This document shows, piece by piece, positions 10,524 to 21,813 of a DNA stretch of 64,000 nucleotides. Position 1 is the first letter of the stretch, and every line of letters starts with the position of its first letter. The notes beneath the pieces were generated by a model, which had not been told where the DNA came from, did not search any database, and worked only from the letters and a program-made list of their open reading frames with translations. Origin of the DNA: Rhodeus uyekii (Eukaryota; Chordata; Actinopteri; Cypriniformes; Acheilognathidae); contig JAWRVZ010000029.1 of NCBI GenBank assembly GCA_037043235.1, positions 1,158,001-1,222,000 on the forward strand, written 5' to 3'. A program made the translations under genes and the position numbers.

Positions 10524-12259
10524 TATAATGCATGGAGGGTTGGTGATTAGTGCATCTCAGTTACATATAAACACATGCTGCCGCCCCAAATAGGACCTTG
10601 CAGTGTAACAGTGTACAGGCCTGTCCAAAGCATGGATGAAATGTCAAGCATGCGTTACGGTGCGAGCCAGCGAAAGCAAGATCAGGGTCAGATCATTGAG
10701 TGCTGACGTGGAACTCGGTGCTATCTCTTCAGCAGTATGTCTTCTTCACCTCTATATATTCAGCAGTGCAGGATGTTGCGTCTCACTTTATCTTTGTTTT
10801 GCCTCTACTCATTATGAGAAAAGCAGCAGTACAAATTGTGTCCTAAATTCTGATTATGCTTATCAGTGTCCTCAAGGGGAGTGTTCATAAGCTTTCATCC
10901 TGATATACAGGTTTGTATGTGTGCTTGTTGGGGCTATGATGGAGTGTTTGAGTGATATTAATATAAAAAGAACCAGTTGAATCAAGCAGGAATGAGGCAA
11001 ATTGGATTTATGAAAGCAAATGGGTAACGCTCACCCAATCATGGTTTTAAACAAAGATATTTTATAAAGGCTTGCATTAACAAATTTCTGTTTTAGGCAT
11101 TAATATTAAAACATTGAGTTTTTGAATATTAATTAAAAATATTTACTGACATTAACACCTTATTAAACATTTTCCAAAATAAGTCCTTAAAAAAAAACTC
11201 ATTACTGCAACAGCCTGAAAAGATCAATATTAATAATTATAAATTAATAATTACATGCAACCTTCCCTGAACTAAACCGTAATCCTAAGTACATATAGAT
11301 AATTAATAATTCTCATCACTGTAACAAGAACACTTTAAATTAAAGTGTGACCATTTTAAATGAAATCAAAAAAGATTATTATTAAATTGATCATGCAGAG
11401 TTACATATTTTTTGGACTGATTTCTCTCATTAACGCAATGCCTAATACTATTTTTCCATTTATTAACTTAACATTAAATGAACAGCTGTTGCGGTAATGA
11501 TACACAAGTTCCGGAAATGAGATTGATGGTTTTGGTTGTACAGATCATTCATATTGGTTTTGATGTGCAATTAAGTTGTGGGTTTGAAAAATATTTATAT
11601 TATTTAAGACATTATTGACTCATGATGTTGTCACGTCACTGCTCATCTGGGACTCTTATTTTGTCTTTTTGAAGTCACATGTTGTTCTAGTTCTTTCCGT
11701 CACTCATCAGTTGCCATGGTCACTAATCATCACAGGTGTTTGTCTTTGGTTAATCATTGCTAGTATATTTAGTTCTTCACAACCTGAACTAACCTTACTT
11801 AAAATTAGTAGTCTGTAATATATGATATAATCTGTGATATAATTTAAAATGTATGTTGGTTGAACCACATGACAGAAAAGTTTAAATATATGAAGGATCA
11901 TCAATTTTGCAAACCCTTGCGTTGGCTTTTGTTGATGCACTGTAAACTGTAGTGCGTTGGAGTCCTTAGTTAACATGAAATTCACGAAGAACAATCGTTA
12001 TCAGTGAACTTACGGGTACTTTTCAGCCATCGTGACCTACTTTGCACTTTCTTTCCATCTCTGGATCTGTTTTGGTCCTCCTGCAGCGTGCGAGCATGTG
12101 CCCTGAAAGCCGAGCGGTCACGTACACAGAGAGATTCCCTGGCAGGGTTTGTGATTCTGGCTGGGTTCATTCCAGTTGGGGGAGAGAGTGGAGGGTTAAT
12201 GATTAGTCTCATGCTCTATGTGGAACAAGGGCATGGGACCATGCGGGCCTGGGGGAAAC

Positions 12260-12260
<1 letters not shown>
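10524..12260. other. Gene-free stretch; no supported gene
   Basis: No exon or element is recognised. Several 60-95-codon frames exist in both orientations but overlap, lack domains and show no splice-site support. Confidence 0.5.

Positions 12261-12321
<61 letters not shown>
12259..12321. repeat. (GA)n microsatellite
   Basis: About 30 GA repeats with one interruption (GAGAGCGAGA). It generates artefactual ER-rich and LS-rich open frames on the two strands. Confidence 0.95.
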
Positions 12322-12324
<3 letters not shown>

Positions 12325-12671
12325 GAGGAACAAACCAAGAGCACAACAGCTGAATCACTCATCACTTCTATATTCAAACTCTGCTCCTGGTACAGACCTA
12401 AATACACTTGTGTTTCCAGTAATGATTAAATCATAATGATTAACCACTACTTTATCCATTGAGAGTTGTGTGATTGTTTGGCACACTCCGTACTTCCTGA
12501 CTGATATCAAAAAATTGACATCCTGAGAAATCGCACCCGTCTGTGTGACAACAACTGATCATGTAAAGAGCAAAAACCTTGTTTTAGCAATCAGAATCAC
12601 ACTTTGAATGCAAATCAATTTGTGCGTTTTGGTTTGGAGAGTTTTTGAAGAGAAATTTAGTAAACTAAATA

Positions 12672-13022
12672 CAGTGATCCCTCGTTTATTGCGGTTAATG
12701 TGGACCGGAACTCCCCGCGATAGGTGAAAATCTGCGAAGTAGGATCAGCCAATCAGCTCCCGGGATACATCCACTCGTGCTCTCATTGGTCGATCTCGCG
12801 CCAGGAACCAATCACGTGTCTTGTCTGAGTGCCATGGGTGTGTACAAAGACTCTGAGAGAGTTTCTCTCTTTGTCTGGCATCCTGGGAAACCGTTTCTCG
12901 CGCATCACGATGAAGTAACACTGCTTTCCGCAATATGGCGGCATTTTTTTATTTGAATTTTTCGATAAATATTTTTGAAAAATCCGAGATGCATTGAGGC
13001 CGCAAAACTTGAACCGCGACTG
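12672..13022 (-). mobile_element. Pogo/Tigger-like MITE, CAGTGATCCCTCG family, copy 1 (right terminus damaged)
   Basis: Starts TA|CAGTGATCCCTCGTTTATTG and ends GAACCGCGACTG|TA, with TA on both sides. Relative to the copies at 29412 and 52163 it is inverted and has lost roughly 16 bp in the right terminal repeat. The interior shares the CCAATCACGTG, ATTGG and CCAATCAGC words and the CTGCTTTCCGCAATATGGCG block. There is no transposase. Confidence 0.85.
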
Positions 13023-14710
13023 TATACATCTTCGTCCTCGCGATTTCCCGCTCAAGTTGCAGGGTCCGCGTAGTTATGTAAATATACATAAAATTCATAG
13101 ACTATTGCTTATATAATTTATAAACGATTTTACTATTGTCTAATACTCAAAGTTATTCTTTAAAATACTGTATATTATAATAAAGTGATGTCTAAATTCA
13201 CATTTAGTATTTGAACGATTTATTAAGGGTTTTGTTTGGAGGGGAAACTGACACATGTTCTCCTTTAGTACGGTTCCTCAGATCCGCGCAAAATAAGCGG
13301 TTCGAGATTGACTGAACGAGGTAGTCTTGGGCCAATTGAAACAAACTCTGAAGTGATTCACTTGTGGCCATGTGGCGAGAAAGCAATCTGCCCTGACGGA
13401 CCAAAGAACCAAGCTATATCATAATATATAATGGGAAATGCATTACGTAAAAAGCAACAGTGTCTGATTCTGTGGGCAAGCGCATTACTTATAACAGTTG
13501 ACAACCAAAGAGCACCTCTTCATCTTATATTACTCTTCTTTGAAACAGGTGCATTGCAAGAATGCTGTACTGATGAATCATAGATTCCAGCTGTAACTGA
13601 TAATATATATCATAATCAAGGCTTATAAGCAAACTTGTGGTAACAAGCTAACAGGGCTTACTTGCCAATCCATCTTGATGAAGAACATAAACAGGTGCAC
13701 TCTGACCAATGAGAGGACAGTTTTACTCACATGTGACTTACGTAGACTCATTTGGGACACTTTGAAATGTTGCCTTGTGAACTGAACAAGAGAGAAAATG
13801 CAACATTTTACTGTTTTAAGCCCCTATTTTGGAACTAAGCAAACAATCTACAGGTCCCTAATAAAACGAATAATAGCTATTTAATGCTTATTGGGCAAAG
13901 CATGAAAATAAGTTGTCAGCCTATACAAATGTTACATAATTTGAACATACATTTAAGAACTATGCAATATGTTGGAGCTCATGTACTTCCTTACTTCCCT
14001 CATGATTTTGAAATGACCTACTTGCTTACTGATTCATACCTTGTGAGGAGGTCACACATTAATTTTAAACTGATCTGGAAAACTTTTCTGTGTGTACCAC
14101 CTACTGTTTAATCTTTAATTTAGTGATTGTTTAACAAGGGGAAGTCCAAATAAGTCCACACACTGCTATAAGGAATTATTAAATTATTCTGTAAGGAATT
14201 ATACAAACTACAGTTATTTATTTTCTACACACCTGTCTCCAACCATCCAGGTGTGCAATGAATTTGTTTGTTTTCCTGAAAGAGAAAATCCCCTACTTAC
14301 TCCTAGCACACCATATTCCCACATTCCCAAGCAAAGCTCACAAGAAACATTCCATCTTCTTCCTCATAGTCTCTGACCTCAATCCCGTATTCTTTAGGGT
14401 CTTTTCTTCTCCACATGCCTCATCTATCCGTGCTGTCATTCTCTTTCGGCTCCGACTCCCTCCCGCACACTTTCTGCCAGAGCTATGCATGGAATGTCAG
14501 CTCCTTGAGCTGGATCTCCATTCCCATCAGGAAGAGAGTGACAGTCTCGATGTCTTATCCACACTCTTGATTCTAATTGCATATAATAGAGCATTAAAGA
14601 TGTATCTGTGTCTGATCTCATGGTGCCAGAGAAACACTGACACACACAGAAGAACATTCCTCCAGGTAGTTTCGACAGAAACATTAACCCGTCTGTCTCT
14701 CTCCTGACAG
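13023..14710. other. Intron 1 or upstream region of the phosphatase gene; no exon 1 found
   Basis: The first coding exon of a PLPP gene should end at phase 1 just after a transmembrane segment. I see no convincing candidate in this stretch. It is ordinary AT-rich sequence running up to the pyrimidine-rich acceptor CTGTCTCTCTCCTGACAG at 14710. Confidence 0.5.
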
Positions 14711-14868
14711 CCTCCATTCCTTTCTTCGCCTGTGAGCTCAAAGCAGTGACTCCGTACATGAGGGGCTTCTTCTGCGGGGACCAAAGCATCACCTACCCTT
14801 ACATTGAAGATGAGGCGATTCCTGATAGCATGCTTATAGCCGGGGGCATCGTAATCACAGGACTCACG
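14711..14868 (+). CDS. Phospholipid phosphatase exon 2
   Basis: The acceptor CTCCTGACAG and the donor ACG|gtgaga bound 158 nt: two bases completing a split codon, then 52 codons. The translation includes SIPFF and the family signature RGFFCGDQSITYPY, where PLPP3 has RGFYCNDESIKYP. It covers the end of TM1, the first extracellular loop and the start of TM2. The leading CC implies exon 1 ends with one base of an alanine-type codon, matching the A-(G/S)-LPF junction of other PLPP genes. Confidence 0.92.
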
Positions 14869-17800
14869 GTGAGAATACACACATGTACTGAAATATCACT
14901 TGCTGAAAGGCCTTAAAGGAAAAGTTCTCCCAACAGTGTGAATTCTGTCTTCATGTACTCACCCTGAATCAACACTAAACTGATTGAGCTGAATAATGAG
15001 TTTGAATTTGTCTAACATTTGATCGAGTTAAAAGAATTCTAAAAAAGAATTTTGTTCCCTATAGAAGTGCAAAGGATGACATCATAGGCTTTTAAGCATC
15101 AAAATGAATGCAAAATCAACATGAAAGTATGATAAAAGTGGTCAATATGACTTCAGAAGACAAAAATAACCTCACATCGCCTGGTTCTGAGCCAAAAAGC
15201 TACGCTTCAAAAACACTACTGCCAATGGCCAACTAGCACATTATGTTGGAAATAACTGTTCATAAAATTTCGTAAGGAAATAACTTCATACCAGCAGGTG
15301 GTCGTCGTTTGTCCGTCATTGGAAATGGGCTACCAGAAGAGCTAAAACTGCAACTATCATTATAAATGAGATTTAAGATGAAAAATGAGAAGAGTTTTCT
15401 CTTTATTTGGATGTTCATTCCTCGTTTTTGATGAGTTTTTCTTCAAACACTGGTCCATTAAGCTGAACAGCCAATGATCCTTCTCACTAACAGCCTCTGT
15501 CGCCAATTCAACATGTTCAATCGGCCAAAAAGCAACCTACTGCGTTCCGACTATTGGCGACGGTGCAGACCACACTTCGAAAACTAGTCTGATATAAGCT
15601 CAATGAAGCCCCGACATTGGAGCGCCACAGCCCTAAGTCAGTGAACTTACCTCTAGAACAGGGGTTGGGAACCTTTTTGTCTGAGAGAGCCATATACCCA
15701 AATTTTGATCTACCTGTCGCCCGAAGGCAGAAGTAGCGATTGAGCCATATGCAGCCATCAAAAGAGCCATATTTGGCTCCCAACCCCTGCTTTAGAACCT
15801 GACTTGTCCCATTTGAGAACAATCAGCTGATTTATCTGATCAAAGAATGATTTATATACTTTTTTTTACTTCATGAGCTCTTATGAACATGCTTAGGAGT
15901 GCTAGGTCTGCTGTCAAGATTTTGCAGTGAATAACGACTTGCAGACTTGGAATGTAATATATGAGAACTACGTCTATGGTGTTTTTGTGTCCTTTTTAAA
16001 GCATGAATAAATCTTCAGTATCCTTTTATTGTAATTGCATGCACATTCAAAGTTTCCATTTGTGTTCCCTTGAGGAAAGTAAGTCATATGAATTTAAAAC
16101 AACATGAGGGTGAGTAACTAATGTCAGAATTTTCATTTTTGGGTGAACTGTACTTTTTAGAGTCTGCCTGTCCAGAGTAGGATTAGCCCACGGTTCTCCT
16201 GTTACTCAGGGATATTGATTTAATCTTTTCATCTACTTTGCTATTGAACAAGAGTGTATCTTTGTGAAAGAGAGCATATGTTGTAAGATACTGTGAATTA
16301 TTTAAGCATGCCATGCTTCAAGGTCCCTGTAGTGTTTAAGTCAGTGTACCCTCAATGGTGTCCCCTGTCTGTCTCAGATTGCTGTTGGAGAGTGTTACCG
16401 GGTACGATTCAGAGGTGTGCACTCACGAGCATTTGTGCGCAACCTCTACGTGTCCTCTTTGTACAAGGAGCTAGGCAGCTTCCTGTTTGGCTGCTGTGTG
16501 GGGCAATCCTTAACCAACATGGCGAAGCTGAGTGTGGGGCGACTCCGTCCCCACTTCCTGTCGGCGTGCAATGTGACCTATGCTTCACTCAACTGCCTAC
16601 CTGGAACCTACATTTCAAATGTCAACTGCAGCAACAATTCCAAGATAGTGATGGAGGCCAGGTAGGTGTACTACAGGTTTTTTGGTTTGTTTGGGAGGCA
16701 CAGATATGAGATCCAAAACCTAGGCTGCGTAGAAAATCGCATACTTTCTGAGTAGGTACTTCTTTTGAATGAGTACTTCATACTTTAAAAAAGTGTTATG
16801 CATACAGTAGAACCCTGACTTACGAAATTAATCCGTTCTGAGGTTGGCTTCGTAAGTCGATCTTTTCGTAAGTCGTTTAGGCTTTTACATGTAAATTGCC
16901 TAATCCGTTCCAAGCCCTACGAAAACACCACATTTAATTTTATAATAAAGCTATGCTTGTTCAGTATGGTTTGACAAACACATCCCAGCTTCATACTTCT
17001 CAATTATCTCCCTTTTCGTCTCCATGGAGACTTCTTTCACTTTCACTTTCATCGTGAAATGAAATGGGAGAGGAACGGCGCTACGCAGAGGCTGGTGGGA
17101 GCGATGCTGACCAATAGGAGAGCAGGATGCTGCAGCGAAAGATAACGTCAGAGCAGTGTTGCCAGATTGGGCGGATTCCCGGCGGGTTTTAAGCTGCAGT
17201 TGGGCTGGAAATCTTCAGTCCAATCTGGCAACACTGGCCGGGAGACAGCCAATGGTAGAGCGGGACGATTGGTGCGAGTTTCCGGGTCAGTGGCGCGCGA
17301 ATTTAAAAAAAAAACAACAACTCGGAAATCGTCGCCTCGGCCGAGATTTCGTTTTTCGCATCTCAATTATTTTGTCGTTTCTCAGTTGAAAAAAACCCTG
17401 AAATCTTTTATCGTTGTTGAACTTTTCGTACGTAGAGCGTTTCGTAAGTCGGTGTTCTACTGTAGTTTGATTGTGTGTAGTATGAATGACTTTAATACTT
17501 TAGTTTGACAATTACAAAGTGTACTTTTTAAAGTGTACCTAATGTGTTAAGAAATGTATACTCCAAGTACGCTTACTGTAAGTGGCCTTTTATTTCATAA
17601 ATATTATATTACCTGGAAGTACAGTTTTAATTAAGTGCACATTAAGTGCACATCTTTGAAAGCTTGTCACAGTGCAATCTGATATTGTTTTCTGCTGGAT
17701 CTTCTTCAGTCTAATAAACAAAAGGACAGCACATTTACGTTTATTTTTAATATTTTCCAATTTTAAATTAGAACGATTTTATCAACAAGGAAAAATGCAA

Positions 17801-20038
17801 ATTTGGCCAAAACAAGATATCTTAGATGTTTGCCTAGGTAGGAGGTGCACTAGATTTTGAACAAGAGCTATAGTTCTGGTTCCACAGACTGAGCTTTGAT
17901 TAAGTCAGGATTAGACCTTAGTTCAATTAGAAGATTTAAGTAGCTTATTTATATATATATATATATAACATTAATGGTTTGCATTTTAGTCTGGGACTAG
18001 AGTTAAGTCTTGCAACTGAAGCCAGGGGATTGTGAATGATTAGTTAAGACTGAAATACAGAATTTCAAGTGCATATGTTATAAGCTTTTTTATTTGTTTT
18101 ATGGAACTATGGAGGGATTTACTTAGGTTAACATGTATACTTGTGATTATTTAATATAACGTCATGCAGACAATGTTGCAGCCCAAAAAGCAGTGCAGTG
18201 GTTTAATGACTTGCGAGATTATGACATTTAGTTGGTAATATTTCCCTCTGCTCTTCTTAAACAGAAAGTCCTTCTTCTCGGGCCATGCATCTTTCGCCAT
18301 GTACACCATGCTTTACCTGGCAGTGAGTATCGCCATGTGTGGCCATATTTACCACATGCACACTCAAACTTGCAAACTCAAACACACGTCAGGGTAACAG
18401 CAAATGCCTGTGCTTGCTGTCGGATGCCAGCGAGGAGCTTTACTGTTGTCAGCTTTCACTTCCCATCCCTGCCATGTGGGAAAAATGCCAAAAAATTCCT
18501 ACTGACAAGAAACTCTCTCAAACTTCAACTCACACAAATGCACACAAATACACTCATACTGAAAGAAGAAGGCTCTGAGAATCCAAAAAAAGAGAAAAAC
18601 TCCCAAAAGGCATCTTGCTTCAAGCAGAAAAGAAAGGCTTGAGTGAAAGGGGGAATGTTCTCCAGAGTCCTGATGAATAGATGAGTGGAGAGAGGGAGAG
18701 CGAGTGAAAGCTAGCCGAAGACAGAGGAGGCCTTGTTTAGTTGTGGGTTGGGCCCAGGAGGGGGGGAGCTTTGGCCTGCTGAGAGATAGACAGGCTTCTT
18801 TCAGTTAAACCCCTCTCTCTCACTCGCTGTTATGGCCTGGGGAAGGGGCACAATAAGGGGAAAAATGACAAAACACTTGCAAGCGATCATAAAGCATGAC
18901 ATTCAAAAGCGTTCTCATTTTTCTCCCTCTCTACTGCCCCACAACCCTTATCAGAATTTACTCTGCCTTGTGTGCCCATCACGTTCAGAATGGAGGAAAG
19001 AAAATTCACCCCGCTGTGTAAAAACAAGCTATTTTCTACCATTCATCTGATTCGATTCACAGGCCTCTGACTGCCCTAAAAGTGGGAGAGCTCTTCAACT
19101 CTCATTAGAGAGCGCGAGAGAGGGAACACGAACAGAGGAAGAGCACAGAGCGAGGGAAAGGCTATAGAAAATCTGTGCCAGGCTCTTTGTCCTCTCAGAC
19201 TGTTTTTTCTCTCTGTTCCATCCAATGGCCGCACTGTTCAGGCTTAGCCCTGCCTTGAATGTCTGACCTGAGAGCCAGCTGCTCCAGGCTTTACTGCTGG
19301 AAGCCAAACACCTGTGATGGGAGGCGTACAAGGACCCTTAAATCCGGAATGTTTCACAGTCCCATGTGTGACATCAATATCCATAAAGTTCATCTACAGC
19401 CAATACTTTTGCTGTGCTTGCCGACCATAATATTTCTCCCTGACTTTAGTTATGTAGCAAAGCTTGCTTGTCACTGTGGTATGATGAACACATGTTAATG
19501 TGTTTTTTCCCACCAAAAAGTAGCGTTTAAGGCAGCATCGTAACTGAAATGTAGCCTCATAAGTTGGAACACTCTGTTTAATATAGTACAAAAGAGGCGT
19601 AAAGACTAGTAGTTGAAAAACCGTATGAAAGCCAAGTAGTATCCAAATTTGTTGTGTTCATATATTAATAGGCGAAAGTAGCAAGATGACTTATTACTTC
19701 TGGCAAGATTCTGAAGTGCGTATCCGATGCACTGACATCGTATGTCACATGAAAGCAGCAATATGGTGGATTTACATCCATTTTTAAGTCATACTACACA
19801 CATTCATACCATATAGAACATGCTTTTTAATGGTTGCAAAGTAACTTTTAAGCCACATGTAGTACCTTCTATATAGTATGCAATTTTAGATGCAGTTCCT
19901 TTCAAGGAAAAGTCAATTAACATGGCGGCCATAATTGTAACGCCTCAACTATTTTGGACATCCAAGATATATATAAATTACAAAAAATATCAGAAACTCA
20001 CTTAACATATTTCAAATCACCAAGAACCGTTAATACAA

Positions 20039-20099
<61 letters not shown>

Positions 20100-21813
20100 A
20101 TAAATAAGAACTGCCCCATAAATACAAAGTTATGTCATGAAAATCTAGATGCCGCAGGCTTATCGGTCCTTAACTCAATTTGTTTGCAATCACATCATTC
20201 TCTATAGAGCACAGATGATCACATTATGTATCCGTACCCAATGAGCTTGATGCTCAACTTTCAGAAAGCCTCCACCTTCCCCAGCTCCACCTGTCTAGAT
20301 CTGCTAAGAGTAATTCATATATGCTTTATTGTACATTAACAGCAGCGCATTGTGTATGTATTGGCAGTAAGAAAGACACTCTTATACTCAAATAACATAA
20401 ACCCCCCCCCCCCCCCCAAATTTTTTTTATTTTTTTTTTATTTCAGGCTGGTCTAGCCAATGAGCATATACAATCCCAAGAACATTTCTCATCGTTTCTA
20501 AATACTGTTTCCAAATCCAGGCTTCTACTCCATATCAAATTAAGCAACATTTTCAAAAGCTGTTTCATAAGCAATACTCATTTATAGCAGACCTTTAAGC
20601 AGAGTCAACCTTTGCAATTCAGAGGCCCATGGTTGGAGCTAGACCAGTATTTCATGCAATATGATTCATGCAAATACTTATCATTGTCATATTTAACAAT
20701 GTTAACTCGTATTTCATAACGCATTCTATCTACCACAATCCACGGATTGTATCTCTTTAACAATAATCAAATGAAACTTTTCACTAATGAGTATCTCGCT
20801 AGGTTTTGTAAGGAAACCTTTTTAATATTGTCATCCACTACTAAGGTGGAGATACAGAAACTAGGTCACTAGGAAAGGCCTATAAATTAGTGTTTCTCAT
20901 TCTCATTCTTTTTCAAGCTAATTTAAAGTCTTGATGAAACCGAAGCAGAAACAGATACAGTAATCCCTCGTTTTTCGCGGTAATGTGGACCGGAACCCCC
21001 CCCCCTGAATTCAATCAGAGAAGTCTGTCAATCCAAGAAAAGACTGAGTTATACCAAGATATTTTGATTGAAAATTAATTTATAAAGAAGAAAACTTGTA
21101 AATGTTTCACAGTATAAGATCAATAACATGCATTTATAAAATAGATAGGGGGGATTTCCATTTTTTGGCTGTCTTTACTTTAAGCTCTTGATCTTAAGCT
21201 ATTTATAATAACTACAAAAAATGTAAATTTTCAAACCAAATAAGTACATTACTTATGCTTTTGAGGGTGGTTTATCTGATTTGGCTGATCTAGGATTTTC
21301 AGGAAATGTGTCATCAAACTTTTAGCAAGGTCAGACACACACAAACACACTCTGTAAGCTTTATTTATCAGTCCGTACACTCTTTTATCAGTTCATTGGT
21401 TAATCATTCTTGAAACTTCCTGTCTGTGTGCAGTTCTACCTGCAGGCGCGGCTGTCATGGCGAGGGGCGCGACTCCTGCGACCGTTGCTGCAGTTCATGC
21501 TGGTGATGTTAGCAGTGTACACAGGACTCAGTCGCATTTCTGATTACCGCCATCACCCCACTGACGTCCTGACCGGCTTCCTGCAGGGAGGACTTACCGC
21601 TTACTGGGTGGTAAGCGTCATGTCGCAACACTTTCTAGACAGTCCTGAAGCTAGTATGAAGCTGGCAGTGTAAGGTACTTTTTGTTTGACAATTTCTTGG
21701 TGTGCTTGCAGGCCTTTTATATCTCATCCATGTTTAAGACGTCTCGTCCAGACATGTCTCCCAAAAGCTTGTCTCTGGAAAGTCCCCTGTCCAGCCAGCA
21801 AACCGTCTGCTAA
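14711..21813 (+). CDS. Phospholipid phosphatase (PLPP/LPP family, PLPP3-like), exons 2-6, 5'-incomplete
   Basis: Five exons join in phase to give 258 residues plus a split first codon, ending in a stop. The family dephosphorylates phosphatidate, lysophosphatidate, sphingosine-1-phosphate and ceramide-1-phosphate on the outer or luminal membrane face, using six transmembrane segments. All three catalytic motifs are present: C1 KLSVGRLRP (exon 3), C2 FFSGH (exon 4) and C3 SRISDYRHHPTD (exon 5). The loop between TM3 and TM4 has a CNVT glycosylation sequon. TM3-TM6 are recognisable around LGSFLFGCCVGQ, MYTMLYLAFYLQ, LLQFMLVMLAVY and GFLQGGLTAYWVAFY. By eye it is closest to PLPP3 (HASFxMYTMLYL, RGARLLRPLLQF), but PLPP1/PLPP2 or a fish-specific paralogue such as ppap2d cannot be excluded. 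The RGD found in human PLPP3 is absent. Exon 1 with the start codon is not identified. Confidence 0.93.
14913..16159. mobile_element. Intronic MITE with TTAAAGG...AGTTC termini
   Basis: The ends are inverted: TTAAAGGAAAAGTTC at the left and GAACTGTACTTTTTA at the right, next to ATTCTGTCTTCATGTACTCACC and its inverse ATGAGGGTGAGTAACTAATG. The termini resemble the shorter element at 24084-24345. It lies wholly inside intron 2 and is itself interrupted by a small hAT MITE. I cannot assign a transposase superfamily from the ends alone. Confidence 0.6.
15659..15789. mobile_element. 131-bp hAT MITE with 8-bp target duplication
   Basis: Starts CAGGGGTTGGGAACC and ends GGCTCCCAACCCCTG. Flanks are CTCTAGAA (15651-15658) and CTTTAGAA (15790-15797), an 8-bp duplication with one difference. 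It carries the mirrored AGAGCCATAT words near both ends. Size and duplication length identify it as a miniature hAT element nested in the larger intronic MITE. Confidence 0.85.
16378..16661 (+). CDS. Phospholipid phosphatase exon 3 (catalytic motif C1)
   Basis: 284 nt run from CTGTCTCAG|ATT to GCCAG|gtaggt: 94 codons plus two bases. It encodes the end of TM2, a cytosolic loop, TM3 (LGSFLFGCCVGQSLTNMAK) and catalytic motif C1, KLSVGRLRP, whose lysine and arginine bind the substrate phosphate. The following luminal loop has CNVT and NCSNNS, so at least two potential N-glycosylation sequons. The last two bases complete an arginine codon with exon 4. Confidence 0.95.
16805..17462 (+). mobile_element. 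Pogo/Tigger-like MITE, CAGTAGAACCC family, in intron 3
   Basis: TA|CAGTAGAACCCTGACTTACG opens the element and CGTAAGTCGGTGTTCTACTG|TA closes it, so the inverted termini and TA target duplication are both intact. About 658 bp with no transposase. Its left interior matches the truncated copy at 7200-7593, and its right end matches the element at 44164-48407. It inserted into a still older repeat (the CATACTTTCTGAGTAGGTAC type) that flanks it. Confidence 0.88.
18265..18322 (+). CDS. Phospholipid phosphatase exon 4 (catalytic motif C2)
   Basis: 58 nt between CTTAAACAG and GCA|gtgagt encode KSFFSGHASFAMYTMLYLA after the split arginine. SGH is motif C2; its histidine acts as the nucleophile (or stabilises the phospho-intermediate) together with the motif C3 histidine. 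The exon is small, as in other PLPP genes, and the phase fits both neighbours exactly. Confidence 0.95.
20038..20102. repeat. (TA)n microsatellite
   Basis: More than 25 alternating TA units with one TATTATA interruption, within intron 4. It forms a near-perfect palindrome. Confidence 0.95.
20401..20417. repeat. C homopolymer followed by T/A-rich tract
   Basis: A run of about 17 C residues followed by A and T runs. Length is uncertain because such runs are error-prone in assemblies. Confidence 0.9.
20958..21008. mobile_element. Terminal fragment of the CAGTRATCCCTCG MITE family
   Basis: Reads CAGTAATCCCTCGTTTTTCG then CGGTAATGTGGACCGGAACC, matching one end of the elements at 12672, 29412 and 52163, and then stops abruptly at a C run. 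Only the terminus survives. Confidence 0.75.
21434..21610 (+). CDS. Phospholipid phosphatase exon 5 (catalytic motif C3)
   Basis: 177 nt (59 codons) between GTGTGCAG and GTG|gtaagc. Encodes the end of TM4 (FYLQARL), RGARLLRPLLQF with TM5, the catalytic motif C3 SRISDYRHHPTD and the start of TM6. In C3 the arginine, the second histidine and the aspartate correspond to the conserved catalytic residues. The phase is zero at both ends. Confidence 0.95.
21712..21813 (+). CDS. Phospholipid phosphatase exon 6 (C-terminal tail and stop)
   Basis: After a 101-bp intron with acceptor GTGCTTGCAG, 33 codons and TAA encode the end of TM6 (AFYISSMFKT) and a short cytosolic tail rich in serine, ending SSQQTVC. 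The tail is shorter than and unlike the human PLPP1-3 tails, which is normal for this variable part of the family. The serine/proline content suggests possible phosphorylation, but nothing more can be said from sequence. Confidence 0.92.
   Translation, partial: AFYISSMFKTSRPDMSPKSLSLESPLSSQQTVC

Larger units (their letters stand above)
18323..21433. other. Intron 4 of the phosphatase gene
   Basis: This 3.1-kb intron contains a GA/CT-rich region, a long TA microsatellite, a C homopolymer near 20402 and a short MITE-end fragment near 20957. No internal exon is needed: exon 4 and exon 5 join in phase. The open frame at 18232-18642 (136 codons) is a read-through of exon 4 into the intron in another frame and is not a gene. 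Confidence 0.8.

Noticed and set aside
12216..12407. Arg/Glu- and Leu/Ser-repeat ORFs near 12.3 kb and 30.4 kb
   Set aside because: Direct translation of (GA)n/(CT)n microsatellites.
18232..18642. 136-codon ORF overlapping phosphatase exon 4
   Set aside because: Runs through both splice sites of exon 4 in a different frame; the spliced exon translation matches the PLPP family precisely.
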